A stretch of 64,000 bases of DNA from an uncultured Flavobacteriaceae bacterium (GTDB taxonomy: Bacteria; Bacteroidota; Bacteroidia; Flavobacteriales; Flavobacteriaceae), in the NCBI GenBank assembly GCA_947495135.1, contig CANLXN010000012.1:87357-151356 (forward strand), read 5' to 3'. This document shows positions 37,240 through 46,217 of this stretch, piece after piece (position 1 is the first letter of the stretch; each line of letters starts with the position of its first letter). A model generated the notes under the pieces. It was not told the origin of the DNA and did no database searches. It was given only the letters and a program-made list of their open reading frames with translations. A program made the translations under genes and the position numbers.

Positions 37240-38625
37240 CTATACTAGAGGAATCGTTGTTTCCTTGATATCTTTAAATCCACCAGCAATATCGACTACA
37301 TTATGGATTCCTCTACTTTTAAGAATGGAAGCGGCAATTACGCTGCGATACCCTCCTGCGCAATGAACATAGAACGTATCTTCCTTCGGAAATTGGCTCA
37401 AGTGATCGTTTAGGAAGCTAAGCGGTGTGTGATGGGCATTTTCAATGTGCTTTCCACCAAATTCGGTGTCGTTTCGAACGTCGAATACGGGAGTATCGTT
37501 CGTGGTAGTTATTTTTTCAAATTCTTGTGCAGAGATGGAAGGAAGCGAATCTGTTTCGCGGTTTTCTGCTTTCCAAGCTTCAAATCCACCTTCAAGAAAA
37601 CCAAGGGTCTTATCGAACCCTACTCTAGACAAACGGGTAACTGTTTCTTCTTCCCTTCCCTTTGGAGTCACGAGAAGAATAGGTTGCTCTACGTCTGCAA
37701 TAAGTGCTCCTACCCAAGGTGCAAAGCCGCCATCTATGCCAATAAAAATAGATCTTGGTATGTGACCCTTAATAAATTCGGATTGGTGTCTTACATCTAG
37801 TATAACGGCTCCTGAGGCATTGGCAAGGGTCTCGAATTGAGTTGGGGATAACGCTTTGGTTCCCCTTTCGATTACCGTGTCAATATGATCGTATCCTTCT
37901 TTATTCATTTTCACATTAAGTGGAAAATAAGGTGGTGGCGGTAAAAGTCCTTCGGTGACTTCAGAAATAAATTCTTCCTTGGTCATATCTGCTCTCAAGG
38001 CATAATTCATTTGCTTTTGGCTCCCCAAGGTACCTACCGTTTCTTTGCTCATATGTTTTCCACAAGCCGAACCAGCACCATGTGCGGGATAGACAATTAC
38101 ATCATTGGCTAATGGCATGATCCTATTTCTTAAACTTTCAAAAAGAATACCGGCCAAATCTTCCTGGGTCATATCTGCTGCTTTTTGGGCGAGATCTGGT
38201 CTTCCCACATCTCCAAGAAAAAGAGTGTCCCCTGTGAAAATTGCATGGTCTTTCCCGTTTTCATCTTTTAGCAGGTACGTAGTGCTTTCCATGGTGTGTC
38301 CAGGAGTGTGCAATGCTGTAATAGTAATGTTTCCAAGTGTAAACACCTCATTGTCTTTGGCAATAACAGCGTTAAAGTTAGGGTTTGCATTGGGACCATA
38401 AATAATGGAGGCGCCCGTTTCTTCCGCAAGCGTTAAATGCCCGCTCACAAAGTCGGCATGAAAATGGGTTTCAAAGATGTATTTTATTTTCGCATTGTTG
38501 CGTTGTGCTTTTTCAATATAGTGCTTTACTTCACGCAGAGGATCAATAATTGCTACCTCTCCGTTGCTTTCTATGTAATAAGCTCCTTGCGCTAAACAAC
38601 CAGTATAGATTTGTTCAATGTACAT
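37240..38625 (-). CDS. metallo-beta-lactamase fold hydrolase fused to two rhodanese domains
   Basis: Residues 1-250 are an MBL domain with ETHFHADFVSGH (HxHxD) and TALHTPGHTMEST and IFTGDTLFLGDVGRPDL, close to ETHE1-type persulfide dioxygenases. Two rhodanese domains follow (about 260-355 and 365-461). The second has an active-site Cys in FYVHCAGGYRSV; the first has PILLVTPKGREEE, with no Cys, so it is probably inactive. The protein likely handles glutathione or other low-molecular persulfides in sulfide detoxification. A TATCTTTG box lies upstream. Confidence 0.88.
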   Translation of the reverse strand: MYIEQIYTGCLAQGAYYIESNGEVAIIDPLREVKHYIEKAQRNNAKIKYIFETHFHADFVSGHLTLAEETGASIIYGPNANPNFNAVIAKDNEVFTLGNITITALHTPGHTMESTTYLLKDENGKDHAIFTGDTLFLGDVGRPDLAQKAADMTQEDLAGILFESLRNRIMPLANDVIVYPAHGAGSACGKHMSKETVGTLGSQKQMNYALRADMTKEEFISEVTEGLLPPPPYFPLNVKMNKEGYDHIDTVIERGTKALSPTQFETLANASGAVILDVRHQSEFIKGHIPRSIFIGIDGGFAPWVGALIADVEQPILLVTPKGREEETVTRLSRVGFDKTLGFLEGGFEAWKAENRETDSLPSISAQEFEKITTTNDTPVFDVRNDTEFGGKHIENAHHTPLSFLNDHLSQFPKEDTFYVHCAGGYRSVIAASILKSRGIHNVVDIAGGFKDIKETTIPLV

Positions 38626-38644
38626 AAACCAAGATTTAATATTC

Positions 38645-38672
38645 CTACCTACGTCGTTACGTCCTTCGGTAG
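38645..38672 (-). repeat. palindromic element upstream of the MBL-rhodanese gene
   Basis: On the minus strand CTACCGAAGGACGTAACG and CGTAGGTAG form CTACC/GGTAG outer and ACGT/ACGT inner stems. The core CGAAGGAC also occurs in the hairpin at the atpH stop (28141-28164), suggesting a small dispersed palindrome family. Confidence 0.5.
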
Positions 38673-38674
38673 TG

Positions 38675-38682
38675 CAAAGATA
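38675..38682 (-). promoter_or_regulatory. -7 box for the MBL-rhodanese gene
   Basis: The minus strand reads TATCTTTG, matching TAnnTTTG, about 50 bases before the ATG at 38625. The -33 position falls in the terminator stem of the next gene upstream and has no TTG. Confidence 0.35.
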
Positions 38683-38684
38683 GC

Positions 38685-38718
38685 ATTAAAAAAGAGCCTC
38701 GTAAAAAACGAGGCTCTT
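38685..38718 (-). terminator. intrinsic terminator of the subtilase gene
   Basis: AAGAGCCTCGT (38692-38702) and ACGAGGCTCTT (38708-38718) form a perfect 11-bp stem with a five-base loop; reading on the minus strand it is followed by TTTTAATG. It lies 24 bases after the stop of the S8 protease gene. Confidence 0.88.
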
Positions 38719-38742
38719 CTTAACATTGATTTATTAGGAAAT

Positions 38743-41700
38743 CTATTTTACTAGCAACTTTTTGGTCGCTGATAAATTTTCAGATTTAATAGTAATAAAA
38801 TAAAGTCCCACGGCATAATTAGAAACGTCGATTCTTGCTTGGTTCGTTCCATTAAAGATAGAAGAATCAAACTGTTGAACTATTTGTCCCATACTGTTAG
38901 TAATTAATAGTGTGGTGGACGGGTTGTAATTAGCACCTAGGTTCATTACCACCTCGTTAGAGGTTGGATTAGGATATAGACTAACGTTTGATAAGGCAGC
39001 ATCTGAAGTACTTAAGATACCTTCAATGTTTACATTATCGATGTGAGTACTGTTTCCATATCCTGTGATATTCACAAAACGAACAATAGCAGTATTCCCA
39101 GCATACGCATCTAAATCAATAGTTTCCGTTCTCCAGTCTGTTGGAACTGCAGGAGCCCATTGTGCGGTAGTAGTGTATCCTGCGATGGTCGAAAGATCTA
39201 AACCGTCCTTTTCGTAGATGGTTGTAAATGTAGTACCACAATCGATAGAAATTTCAACTCGCATTGCATCGCTAAATCCAGCAGAATATTGCGCCTTTGC
39301 TAGGTCGAAATTAAGGATAGGCGCGGAAACATTCGTTAGATCGAAAACTTCAGTTGCCAATAGATCTTCTTGTCCAGCAGCATTGTAGGAATAGTTATTA
39401 ATATAGGCAGCGGTAGTTAATGTTCCGTCTGAACCGGCAATATTCGTACGATCTTCCCAGGTAATTTGATCGTCTGGATTGTCGATGATCCAGTTAACAG
39501 GCGGTACTCCTTCTGTTTCAAAGGATTCGTCGAATGGAATAGCCGTAGCTTCCGATTGGATGGACAATTCTAACGTTTGCAAGTTGTTGCCACTGTATTC
39601 ATCTACAGCGCCAGTTACGGATGTAGTTAGGGTATAATCTCCATTGGTAGTAATAGTTACTGGAGTTGCAAATTCATACGTTAAGGACTCTCCTGTTACC
39701 AATGTTCCTGAAAACACTTCATCTACAGCAGGCTCACCAGATATCTCATAAGAAAGGGTGAAGTCTGTTTGGTCGTTCACTCCATTGTTTATAACTGTTA
39801 TTGAGACAATTCCTTCTCCTCCTCCACAAGCGGAAGAAAAGTCGGCAGCCGAATTATTAATCGATTCAAGCGAAAGATCGTCTACTAATACGCAGTCGAG
39901 CAATCCATCTTGGTAATTAAGAGCAATGGTTCTTCTACTTTCCCATCCTTCTGTTTCGTTCTTACCAACAATTGCATACCATAATATGGCATCTGGCCCA
40001 GGAATTGGAACCGTTGCAGTAGTGGTGGTAGATGAACCTACAACCTCCATATATTTATCTCCAAGTAAGTAAACATCATACGATTCGGCATTTGGTAAGG
40101 CGTCCCAAGTAAAAGTGGCATCCGTAGCACAAACTTGTATTACATCAAGGCCAGTAACCTGATCGGCGATAGAGAATTGACCGTCACTTTCATCTTGAAA
40201 AGATCCGCTAGTAATTCTAATCTTAGCTGTTCCAGTAACATCTGCAGGAACTGTCCAACCGTAATTGGTGATATTGCTTCCAACGGTGAAAATGTTGTTC
40301 CAAGTACTTCCATTATCTGTTGAATATTCTAAAGTAAAGTCGTCTGTTGTATTAACAGCATCCCAGTGAATACTTTCTATTTCTCCAGGAACGAAAGACG
40401 CTCCGTCGTTTGGATAGGTAACCGTTAAGTTGTCTTCAATGATCTCATACGTTACATAATAACTTTGAGGTCCAACTGGCACATCAAATCCAGTAATATC
40501 GATATCGTAGTTTCCGGCAGCTGGATTGTTAATTAATACCTGCTCCATATTATTTAGGTGATCTTCACCAGTAGTAGCTGGTAAATCGAGTAACGATGGA
40601 TCTGGAGTAGAATCTAATATCCAAGGCAAATATGTTCCGCTTGATGGATCTGTTACTACTAGATCTAGGTCATTTACAAGCGCAGTGCTAGCACCTGGCG
40701 TAGCAGCTTCATCACTCCAATACACCATAAAACGAACCTGTGCAGTTCCTGCTGGCACATTTATAGTATGTGTATTGGTAGCGCCTTGAGAGATGTTGTC
40801 TGAAAGGTATCTTCCTTCTTCAATTAAAATTCCCGCTCTTAAAGCATTTACAATTCCCCATCCAAATTTGAAATCGGGACCAACATTTCCGTAGTCATTT
40901 GCGGTATTTAAAAGAGTTGCTTTGATCAAAGCCGACTCTGGGAAAGCACCGCCATTTAGATCTCCGTATGCCTCGTATAACTGCGCAGAGATTCCTGCAA
41001 TACCTGGAGCGGCACCTGAGGTTCCTCCAAACACTAAATAATCATTGTTTTCGTCCGTAGAATTTTGATTCTGTCCATTAGCGGCAATGTCCGGTTTAAT
41101 TCGTCCATCATGGGCTGGCCCGCGGCTACTAGAATTTACAAGTACACCATTAAAGAATACATTTGCGGTAGCAATTACATTTTTTCCTTGCTTGTGTCCA
41201 CCAGTAATATTTCCCCATTGGTTTCCTGCGCCATACCCACAATTATTGTTGTTAGAGTTTCCTGCGGAGAATACGTGTAATAAGGAAGGAATATCCTTGG
41301 TTTGTTGATCTACAGTTTGAGTTCCTACGGTATAACCTGCATTACAACCATCGCTGTAAGAAGAGTTTGTGATTTGAACTGCGCCAGAATTGATATATCC
41401 TTGCGTTCCAGAATCTAAAAAGTTAGAAGCGTAGTTGGTGACATATAGGTTAGCACCTGCTGCCATACCTCTCATGGTTGGATCTAAGTTTCCTGAACCT
41501 GCCATAATTCCAGAAACACCGTCTCCGTGTGTTTGACCCGAATTGCTTGCTTCAGAATTGTCTATTCTTCCTTGGAAATCGATATGAGGTCCAACGATCC
41601 CGTCATCTCTACATAAAACTCCAATCCCTTCTCCAGTATAATTTCTTCCAGCACCTTGGGTATCTAGGCCGCTAGATCTGTGTAAGCTTCTTCCTCGTGT

Positions 41701-42351
41701 GTCGTCTTTAACTGGAGGAGCAGCAATTACCTCTACCCATTTTACATATGGTAAGTTTGAAAGATCTTCTAGGCAATTATTAGGAATTAATAAGTCAATA
41801 TTGGTAGAGCCTTTATATTGTTGTTGCAATGCAATCTGCTTGCTTGCAAGATCAGCAATTACATAGTCTGCGTCCACACGGTCGTGGTATTGCAAGGTCA
41901 CTAAAATTTGATCTCCCTGTTGAGCCCATTCTCCTATGTCCCCATTTTTAAGTTTTTCTGAAAGTTTAAATCGACCTTCAGTTGGGACAATAGCCCGAAC
42001 CCCACGGTCTTGTAAGAAGTTGACCGTTGTAGAACTTGGAAAATAAAACAAGTACGTTCCATTAGAAATGTATTCCATCAATTCAAGTCCGTTGGAATTG
42101 AATTGATCTTGAATAGACTGGTTTGGAGTTTCATAAAACTGAACCCAACCAGTGTAACCATTTGCTAAGCGAGATGATTCTGGCATTTGATTCCAGTTGA
42201 ACGAAGAAATGTTCTCTTGGATGTCAAATGTTTCATCTTGAAACTGAATGGTGTAATCGTTTTGTGCGTAAGCCACATGGAAGAAAAATGCCAACGCCAA
42301 AAAGGCAAAAGCGTTTCTTCCTCCAGTGAGGAAAGAGGTAAATTTTTTCAT
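38743..42351 (-). CDS. secreted S8 subtilase with T9SS C-terminal sorting domain
   Basis: The 1202-residue protein has a signal peptide (residues about 1-30, ALAFFFHVAYAQ), a propeptide, and a subtilase domain with Asp249/250 (CRDDGIVG), His275 (GQTHGDGVSG), oxyanion Asn365 (SAGNSN) and Ser445 (GGTSGAAPG). It continues with a P-domain-like region, an Ig/Fn3-like stretch, a CARDB-like segment, a MAM-like jellyroll and a C-terminal type A sorting domain (NVSLYPNPTSNEVVM to KKLLVK). It is exported by T9SS and anchored or released outside. Likely an extracellular proteinase for nutrient uptake. Confidence 0.94.
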   Translation of the reverse strand: MKKFTSFLTGGRNAFAFLALAFFFHVAYAQNDYTIQFQDETFDIQENISSFNWNQMPESSRLANGYTGWVQFYETPNQSIQDQFNSNGLELMEYISNGTYLFYFPSSTTVNFLQDRGVRAIVPTEGRFKLSEKLKNGDIGEWAQQGDQILVTLQYHDRVDADYVIADLASKQIALQQQYKGSTNIDLLIPNNCLEDLSNLPYVKWVEVIAAPPVKDDTRGRSLHRSSGLDTQGAGRNYTGEGIGVLCRDDGIVGPHIDFQGRIDNSEASNSGQTHGDGVSGIMAGSGNLDPTMRGMAAGANLYVTNYASNFLDSGTQGYINSGAVQITNSSYSDGCNAGYTVGTQTVDQQTKDIPSLLHVFSAGNSNNNNCGYGAGNQWGNITGGHKQGKNVIATANVFFNGVLVNSSSRGPAHDGRIKPDIAANGQNQNSTDENNDYLVFGGTSGAAPGIAGISAQLYEAYGDLNGGAFPESALIKATLLNTANDYGNVGPDFKFGWGIVNALRAGILIEEGRYLSDNISQGATNTHTINVPAGTAQVRFMVYWSDEAATPGASTALVNDLDLVVTDPSSGTYLPWILDSTPDPSLLDLPATTGEDHLNNMEQVLINNPAAGNYDIDITGFDVPVGPQSYYVTYEIIEDNLTVTYPNDGASFVPGEIESIHWDAVNTTDDFTLEYSTDNGSTWNNIFTVGSNITNYGWTVPADVTGTAKIRITSGSFQDESDGQFSIADQVTGLDVIQVCATDATFTWDALPNAESYDVYLLGDKYMEVVGSSTTTTATVPIPGPDAILWYAIVGKNETEGWESRRTIALNYQDGLLDCVLVDDLSLESINNSAADFSSACGGGEGIVSITVINNGVNDQTDFTLSYEISGEPAVDEVFSGTLVTGESLTYEFATPVTITTNGDYTLTTSVTGAVDEYSGNNLQTLELSIQSEATAIPFDESFETEGVPPVNWIIDNPDDQITWEDRTNIAGSDGTLTTAAYINNYSYNAAGQEDLLATEVFDLTNVSAPILNFDLAKAQYSAGFSDAMRVEISIDCGTTFTTIYEKDGLDLSTIAGYTTTAQWAPAVPTDWRTETIDLDAYAGNTAIVRFVNITGYGNSTHIDNVNIEGILSTSDAALSNVSLYPNPTSNEVVMNLGANYNPSTTLLITNSMGQIVQQFDSSIFNGTNQARIDVSNYAVGLYFITIKSENLSATKKLLVK

Positions 42352-42416
42352 AACGAGATTTAATTAAACATATTTGGTTATCGCTTCTATCTGGTCGAAA
42401 CGAAATTAAAGTGTAT

Positions 42417-42446
42417 CAAATATATTTAAATGTAATGTAAATACAA
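42417..42446 (-). promoter_or_regulatory. promoter for the S8 subtilase
   Basis: On the minus strand TTG (42446-42444), a spacer of exactly 19 bases and TATATTTG (42424-42417) match the Bacteroidota consensus. The ATG at 42351 follows after a 65-base leader. Confidence 0.6.
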
Positions 42447-42531
42447 GGCGCTCAGCTCCTTTTAACAGGGGATTAGCCTATAGGATAAATGGGGAATGCG
42501 CTATATAGTAGAGATATTGGATAATAAACTA

Positions 42532-43041
42532 TTACTCGAAAAGAGCCTTCAATTCTGTGGCATCTTCTGGCTTTATTTTACCAGCTAGTAATAGACTTAA
42601 TTGCTTTCTTCTCAAGGCTGCTTCAAACCTACTTTTTTCCAGGTCCGTTTCAGGAATTAATTCAGGTACTGGCACCGGGCTTCCCATTTCATCGACAGCT
42701 ACAAAAGTGTAAATAGCTTCGTTGGCCTTGCTTCGCATTCCGCTTTCTCGATCTTCTATCCAGACATCCATAAACACTTCCATTGAACTATTGAAAGCGC
42801 GAGAAACTTGAGATTCTACGGTAACAACACTTCCTAAGGGAATCATTTTGTTGAAAGCCACGTGATTTACGGAGGCTGTTACTACAATCCGTCTGCTATG
42901 TCTTCTTGCTGAAATGCTCGCAGCTCGATCCATTCGTGCTAGTAATTCTCCTCCAAACATATTTCCAATAGGATTGGTTTCACTTGGAAGCACCAAATCG
43001 GTAATAATGGTTCTTGATTCTTTTGCGGTTTTAGCTTGCAT
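42532..43041 (-). CDS. acyl-CoA thioesterase, hotdog fold
   Basis: The 169-residue protein has a single hotdog domain with LPSETNPIGNMFGGELL, the catalytic Asp region MDRAASISARRHS and the strand VTASVNHVAFNKMIPLGSVV, as in BFIT/YciA-like acyl-CoA thioesterases. It hydrolyses acyl-CoA to free acid and CoA; chain-length preference cannot be read. ATG 43041 is chosen over TTG 43056, which lies inside a TACCTTTG promoter box. The acidic tail (RRKQLSLLLAGKIKPEDATE) is usual. Confidence 0.88.
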   Translation of the reverse strand: MQAKTAKESRTIITDLVLPSETNPIGNMFGGELLARMDRAASISARRHSRRIVVTASVNHVAFNKMIPLGSVVTVESQVSRAFNSSMEVFMDVWIEDRESGMRSKANEAIYTFVAVDEMGSPVPVPELIPETDLEKSRFEAALRRKQLSLLLAGKIKPEDATELKALFE

Positions 43042-43053
43042 GAATTTTTTTTG

Positions 43054-43061
43054 CAAAGGTA
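43054..43061 (-). promoter_or_regulatory. -7 box for the thioesterase gene
   Basis: The minus strand reads TACCTTTG, matching TAnnTTTG, ending 12 bases before the chosen ATG. A TTTG lies 16 bases upstream, shorter than the usual spacer. The transcript would have a very short leader. Confidence 0.4.
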
Positions 43062-43115
43062 GTAATTACTGAAAAGGCAAAGAGTGGGTAATCGAAAATT
43101 TCAGAAGAAATAACA

Positions 43116-44057
43116 CTAATTGTTGAGGTCCTGAACAAGTAACCAGGCGTCTTTATTCTCGGTACGTTTAATAGTACGAAGCATTTGGAGGGCCTCCAGT
43201 CGAGACTCGTAAGAATTATATACTACCTGATGCAAGCCGTATCGGTTAACTCCGATAAGTTGAGCCGAAAAACCCTTCTGAGCTAATTGCGTCATTTTCT
43301 TTTGCGCATTTTCCTCAATTCTAAAAGCACCAGCCACAATATGATAGCGACCCGTTTGTTTGGATAACGTAATGTTTAAGGCGGGCAACGGATTCTCGAT
43401 TACAAAAGTGGCTTCTTGAATCTGACTTTCAAGTAGGGCGTCTGCCTTTTGTTTTTCAGCAAAATTGTGTTTTTCAACGTTTACTTCGTGCATTTTAAGT
43501 CCGCCAATACCTCCAACCATGAGAGCGATCAGTCCAATAGCCGCATATTTTAAGAAAGGATAGGCAGTTTTCTTCTTTTCCTCGTAAAGTGCAACTGTTT
43601 CTTTTTCAATTTCCACTTCTTTCTCTATGGCAATTACTCGTTCAATACTTGGAGAAACAAAAGAAGAGAGTCCAAAGGAAGCAGTATTAAAATTCTCCTT
43701 TTCGGAAGGCGTAAATTGTACTTTCTGTTCTTCGTTTAGAAAAAATTCACCGACGTGATCCAGTTTTACTGTTTTTCCTTCTGAAAGTTCGAGTGAAAGT
43801 TTACCAGTGAAATTTCTAATTTTTTGCAGAGCCAATTCGTAACTAGTTCCATCAACCGATGCTAAGTAATTAGCAAGAATACCATCGTTGGTTTGTAATT
43901 GCCTGTTAAACAGTAGTGTTTTTCCTGGAGGATAAAATGTATGTGTAGCAACATCTATTTTGGCCGAATGGTTTTGTGTAAGAAACGCACCAAAACCTGG
44001 TATGATCACACACTCATAACGGTAAAGAAGGTCGTTGATATAGGTTGCCAGTTGCAT
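43116..44057 (-). CDS. HU-like (CCDC81-type) and SPOR domain membrane protein
   Basis: The 313-residue protein has three parts. Residues about 1-125 match the bacterial CCDC81-type HU domains (MQLATYINDLLYRYECVIIP, PGFGAFLTQN, the second half HVGEFFLNEEQKVQFTP). A membrane helix lies at about 169-187 (LKYAAIGLIALMVGGIGGL). A SPOR domain covers about 235-310 (GRYHIVAGAFRIEENAQKKM, KGFSAQLIGVNRYGLHQV), which binds denuded septal peptidoglycan. HU-like domain inside, SPOR outside is the predicted topology. ATG 44057 is preferred to a start at 44093. Confidence 0.85.
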   Translation of the reverse strand: MQLATYINDLLYRYECVIIPGFGAFLTQNHSAKIDVATHTFYPPGKTLLFNRQLQTNDGILANYLASVDGTSYELALQKIRNFTGKLSLELSEGKTVKLDHVGEFFLNEEQKVQFTPSEKENFNTASFGLSSFVSPSIERVIAIEKEVEIEKETVALYEEKKKTAYPFLKYAAIGLIALMVGGIGGLKMHEVNVEKHNFAEKQKADALLESQIQEATFVIENPLPALNITLSKQTGRYHIVAGAFRIEENAQKKMTQLAQKGFSAQLIGVNRYGLHQVVYNSYESRLEALQMLRTIKRTENKDAWLLVQDLNN

Positions 44058-44062
44058 ATAGA

Positions 44063-44093
44063 CAAACATAGAATTTTTTTCTGCGGAAGGCAA
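44063..44093 (-). promoter_or_regulatory. possible promoter for the HU/SPOR gene
   Basis: On the minus strand TTG (44093-44091), 20 bases, TATGTTTG (44070-44063) fits the Bacteroidota pattern. The box ends only six bases before the ATG, which would give a nearly leaderless message. Confidence 0.35.
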
Positions 44094-44306
44094 TAGTGAC
44101 CTCGGTAATTTATTAACAACCTTGAAAAAAATGAATAGTAGAATGTTAAGGTTTTGATTTTCATTCTATTTGCGTTCAATATAAAAGATTGATTAAATTC
44201 TGTGAGTTGCTCTAAAATAAAAAATAGCTTTAATAGCTAGTCGCTAATATCTGGCAAACTTATTTTTTCGTATTTTTAAGCAACTCCCCAATTAGATATC
44301 ATATTT

Positions 44307-45413
44307 ATGCTTTCTGAAAATGAGCTATTGTACACGCTCGCCTTACAGCGTGTTCCAAACTTGGGGGATACTTCAGCTAAAAAATTAATAAGACTAATAG
44401 GTTCACCTGAACAGATTTTTAAAGAAAAAAAATCGGCCCTTCTAAAAATCGACGGTATTGGAAAGTTGAGAGTTAGAGAACTTGATCAAGCGCTTCAACT
44501 GCCAAAAGCAGAGGCTGAACTGCAGTTTATCCAAACAAACAAAATTAACTATCGCTACTTTCTAGATGAGGAGTATCCAGAACGTTTAAAACACTGCCAT
44601 GATGCACCTATTCTATTTTTTGAAAGAGGCAATATCTCCAGGCGCTCTAAAAAAATGATCAGTATCGTGGGAACCCGTAAGGTAACTACTTATGGCACCT
44701 CTTTCTGCAAAAAACTTTTAGAAGATTTGGCACCACTCGATCCAATTATAGTTTCTGGCTTTGCTTATGGAGTAGATATCACCGCTCAAAAGACCGCTAT
44801 GGATTTAGGTCTTGAAACTATAGGTTGTCTCGCACACGGATTTAACAGAATCTACCCAGCAGTGCATAAAAAGTATGTTGACGGCATCGAAGAGCGAGGA
44901 GGCTTTTTCACGGAATTCTGGAGCGACGACTCCTTCGATCGCAATAATTTTTTAAAACGAAACAGAATAATAGCGGGATTGAGCGAAGCCACGATCGTAA
45001 TTGAATCGGCTAAAAAAGGAGGTAGTTTGGTTACAGCAGATATTGCAAATTCTTATAATAGAGAAGTATTTGCAGTTCCTGGCAGAGCAACAGATGCTCA
45101 AAGTGAAGGGTGCAACGATTTAATTAAAACCAATAATGCACATGTGCTTACCAGTGCAGCCGATCTTATTTATATGTTGGGATGGGATTTAGACGATAGG
45201 ACCTCAAAAACTACCCAAACACAACTCTTCATCGATTTGTCTGAAGAGGAGCAAACAGTCTACGACCATTTGAAGCTTGGAGATAAACAGGAATTGGATA
45301 CTATTTCTTTGCAATGTAAGCTACCTACGTTTAAAGTCGCTTCCATTTTATTGCAATTAGAACTGAAAGGAGTGGTGCGCCCGTTGCCTGGAAAGTTGTT
45401 TGAAATTGTCTAG
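44307..45413 (+). CDS. dprA: DNA-processing protein DprA
   Basis: DprA binds incoming single-stranded DNA and loads RecA during transformation. The 368-residue protein has an N-terminal helix-hairpin region (LALQRVPNLGDTSAKKLI, LLKIDGIGKLRV), the Rossmann-like core with SIVGTRKVTTYG, VSGFAYGVDITAQKTAM, ERGGFFTEFW, FLKRNRIIAGLSEATIVIES and KKGGSLVTADIA, then a C-terminal winged-helix (about 305-368). All family motifs are intact. It is divergent from the HU/SPOR gene. Confidence 0.95.
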   Translation: MLSENELLYTLALQRVPNLGDTSAKKLIRLIGSPEQIFKEKKSALLKIDGIGKLRVRELDQALQLPKAEAELQFIQTNKINYRYFLDEEYPERLKHCHDAPILFFERGNISRRSKKMISIVGTRKVTTYGTSFCKKLLEDLAPLDPIIVSGFAYGVDITAQKTAMDLGLETIGCLAHGFNRIYPAVHKKYVDGIEERGGFFTEFWSDDSFDRNNFLKRNRIIAGLSEATIVIESAKKGGSLVTADIANSYNREVFAVPGRATDAQSEGCNDLIKTNNAHVLTSAADLIYMLGWDLDDRTSKTTQTQLFIDLSEEEQTVYDHLKLGDKQELDTISLQCKLPTFKVASILLQLELKGVVRPLPGKLFEIV

Positions 45414-45474
45414 CTTGGCCACTCTTCGCCCTTTCTTAATTTGTGAATTATTTTATTTGATTACTTTTAATGGC

Positions 45475-46215
45475 ATGAAATTATTTCTTCAGAGAACTGT
45501 TCAGTTCCTTTTGTTGTTAGCTGCCATTAGTTTATTATATATCAGTTATATAAATAATTCGGTAAAGATGCTTGAGCTGTACTTGGTAATTCATTCGCTC
45601 GGGCTCATTTATCATTTGTCGTTTGATCGACCTAAAAGTAGATTGTTTATTTCTGTATTTTCAATGTTTCTTCTGTCCTCCACTGCAGGAGTTATTTACG
45701 GTCACATTATGCCGAAACCAGATTACCTAGTTTATTTTATACATGCCGTATCCTTTCTAGGACTCTTACTTATTTTCGTAGAAATGTTGAAACGAAACCC
45801 TCCCCGATGGGTGTTGAATAAGTACACCATTATTATTGTTGCAGTAATAGCAATCGATATTTATTTTGGGTATAAGATTATTGAATTAGTGGACAAATAC
45901 CAACTAAGTTTGGAGCATTTATTTTTTGGCTTTATCTACACGATCTTTAAAATGGTACTTATGAGCGCTGGGTTTATTTTCTATTTAACTAGCGGAAGAA
46001 AATCTCGTAAGATTTCGTTGCTCAATTGGTCGTTTACCGCTTTCTTTTTAAGTGATATTATCGACACTCTCAATTCTGTGATCTACATGAGGGATCCTAT
46101 TGTGGCAATTATTATTTTACAAAACGGCTTGTTATGCATCGCCATGTTCTTCTTTTACATGTACTGTATGTCACCAGATGTAACAGAGGAATTGGAAAAA
46201 GAACGTTTTATCTAA
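45475..46215 (+). CDS. multi-pass membrane protein of unknown function
   Basis: The 246-residue protein has about seven to eight hydrophobic segments across its length, with few charged loops (FDRPKSRL, KRNPPRWVLNK, SGRKSRK) and a polar C-terminal tail. No transporter or enzyme motif is recognised; the layout loosely recalls YhhN-type proteins. ATG 45475 is chosen; a longer frame from TTG 45400 overlaps dprA. It ends two bases from the convergent trpS stop. Confidence 0.65.
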   Translation: MKLFLQRTVQFLLLLAAISLLYISYINNSVKMLELYLVIHSLGLIYHLSFDRPKSRLFISVFSMFLLSSTAGVIYGHIMPKPDYLVYFIHAVSFLGLLLIFVEMLKRNPPRWVLNKYTIIIVAVIAIDIYFGYKIIELVDKYQLSLEHLFFGFIYTIFKMVLMSAGFIFYLTSGRKSRKISLLNWSFTAFFLSDIIDTLNSVIYMRDPIVAIIILQNGLLCIAMFFFYMYCMSPDVTEELEKERFI

Positions 46216-46217
46216 GT

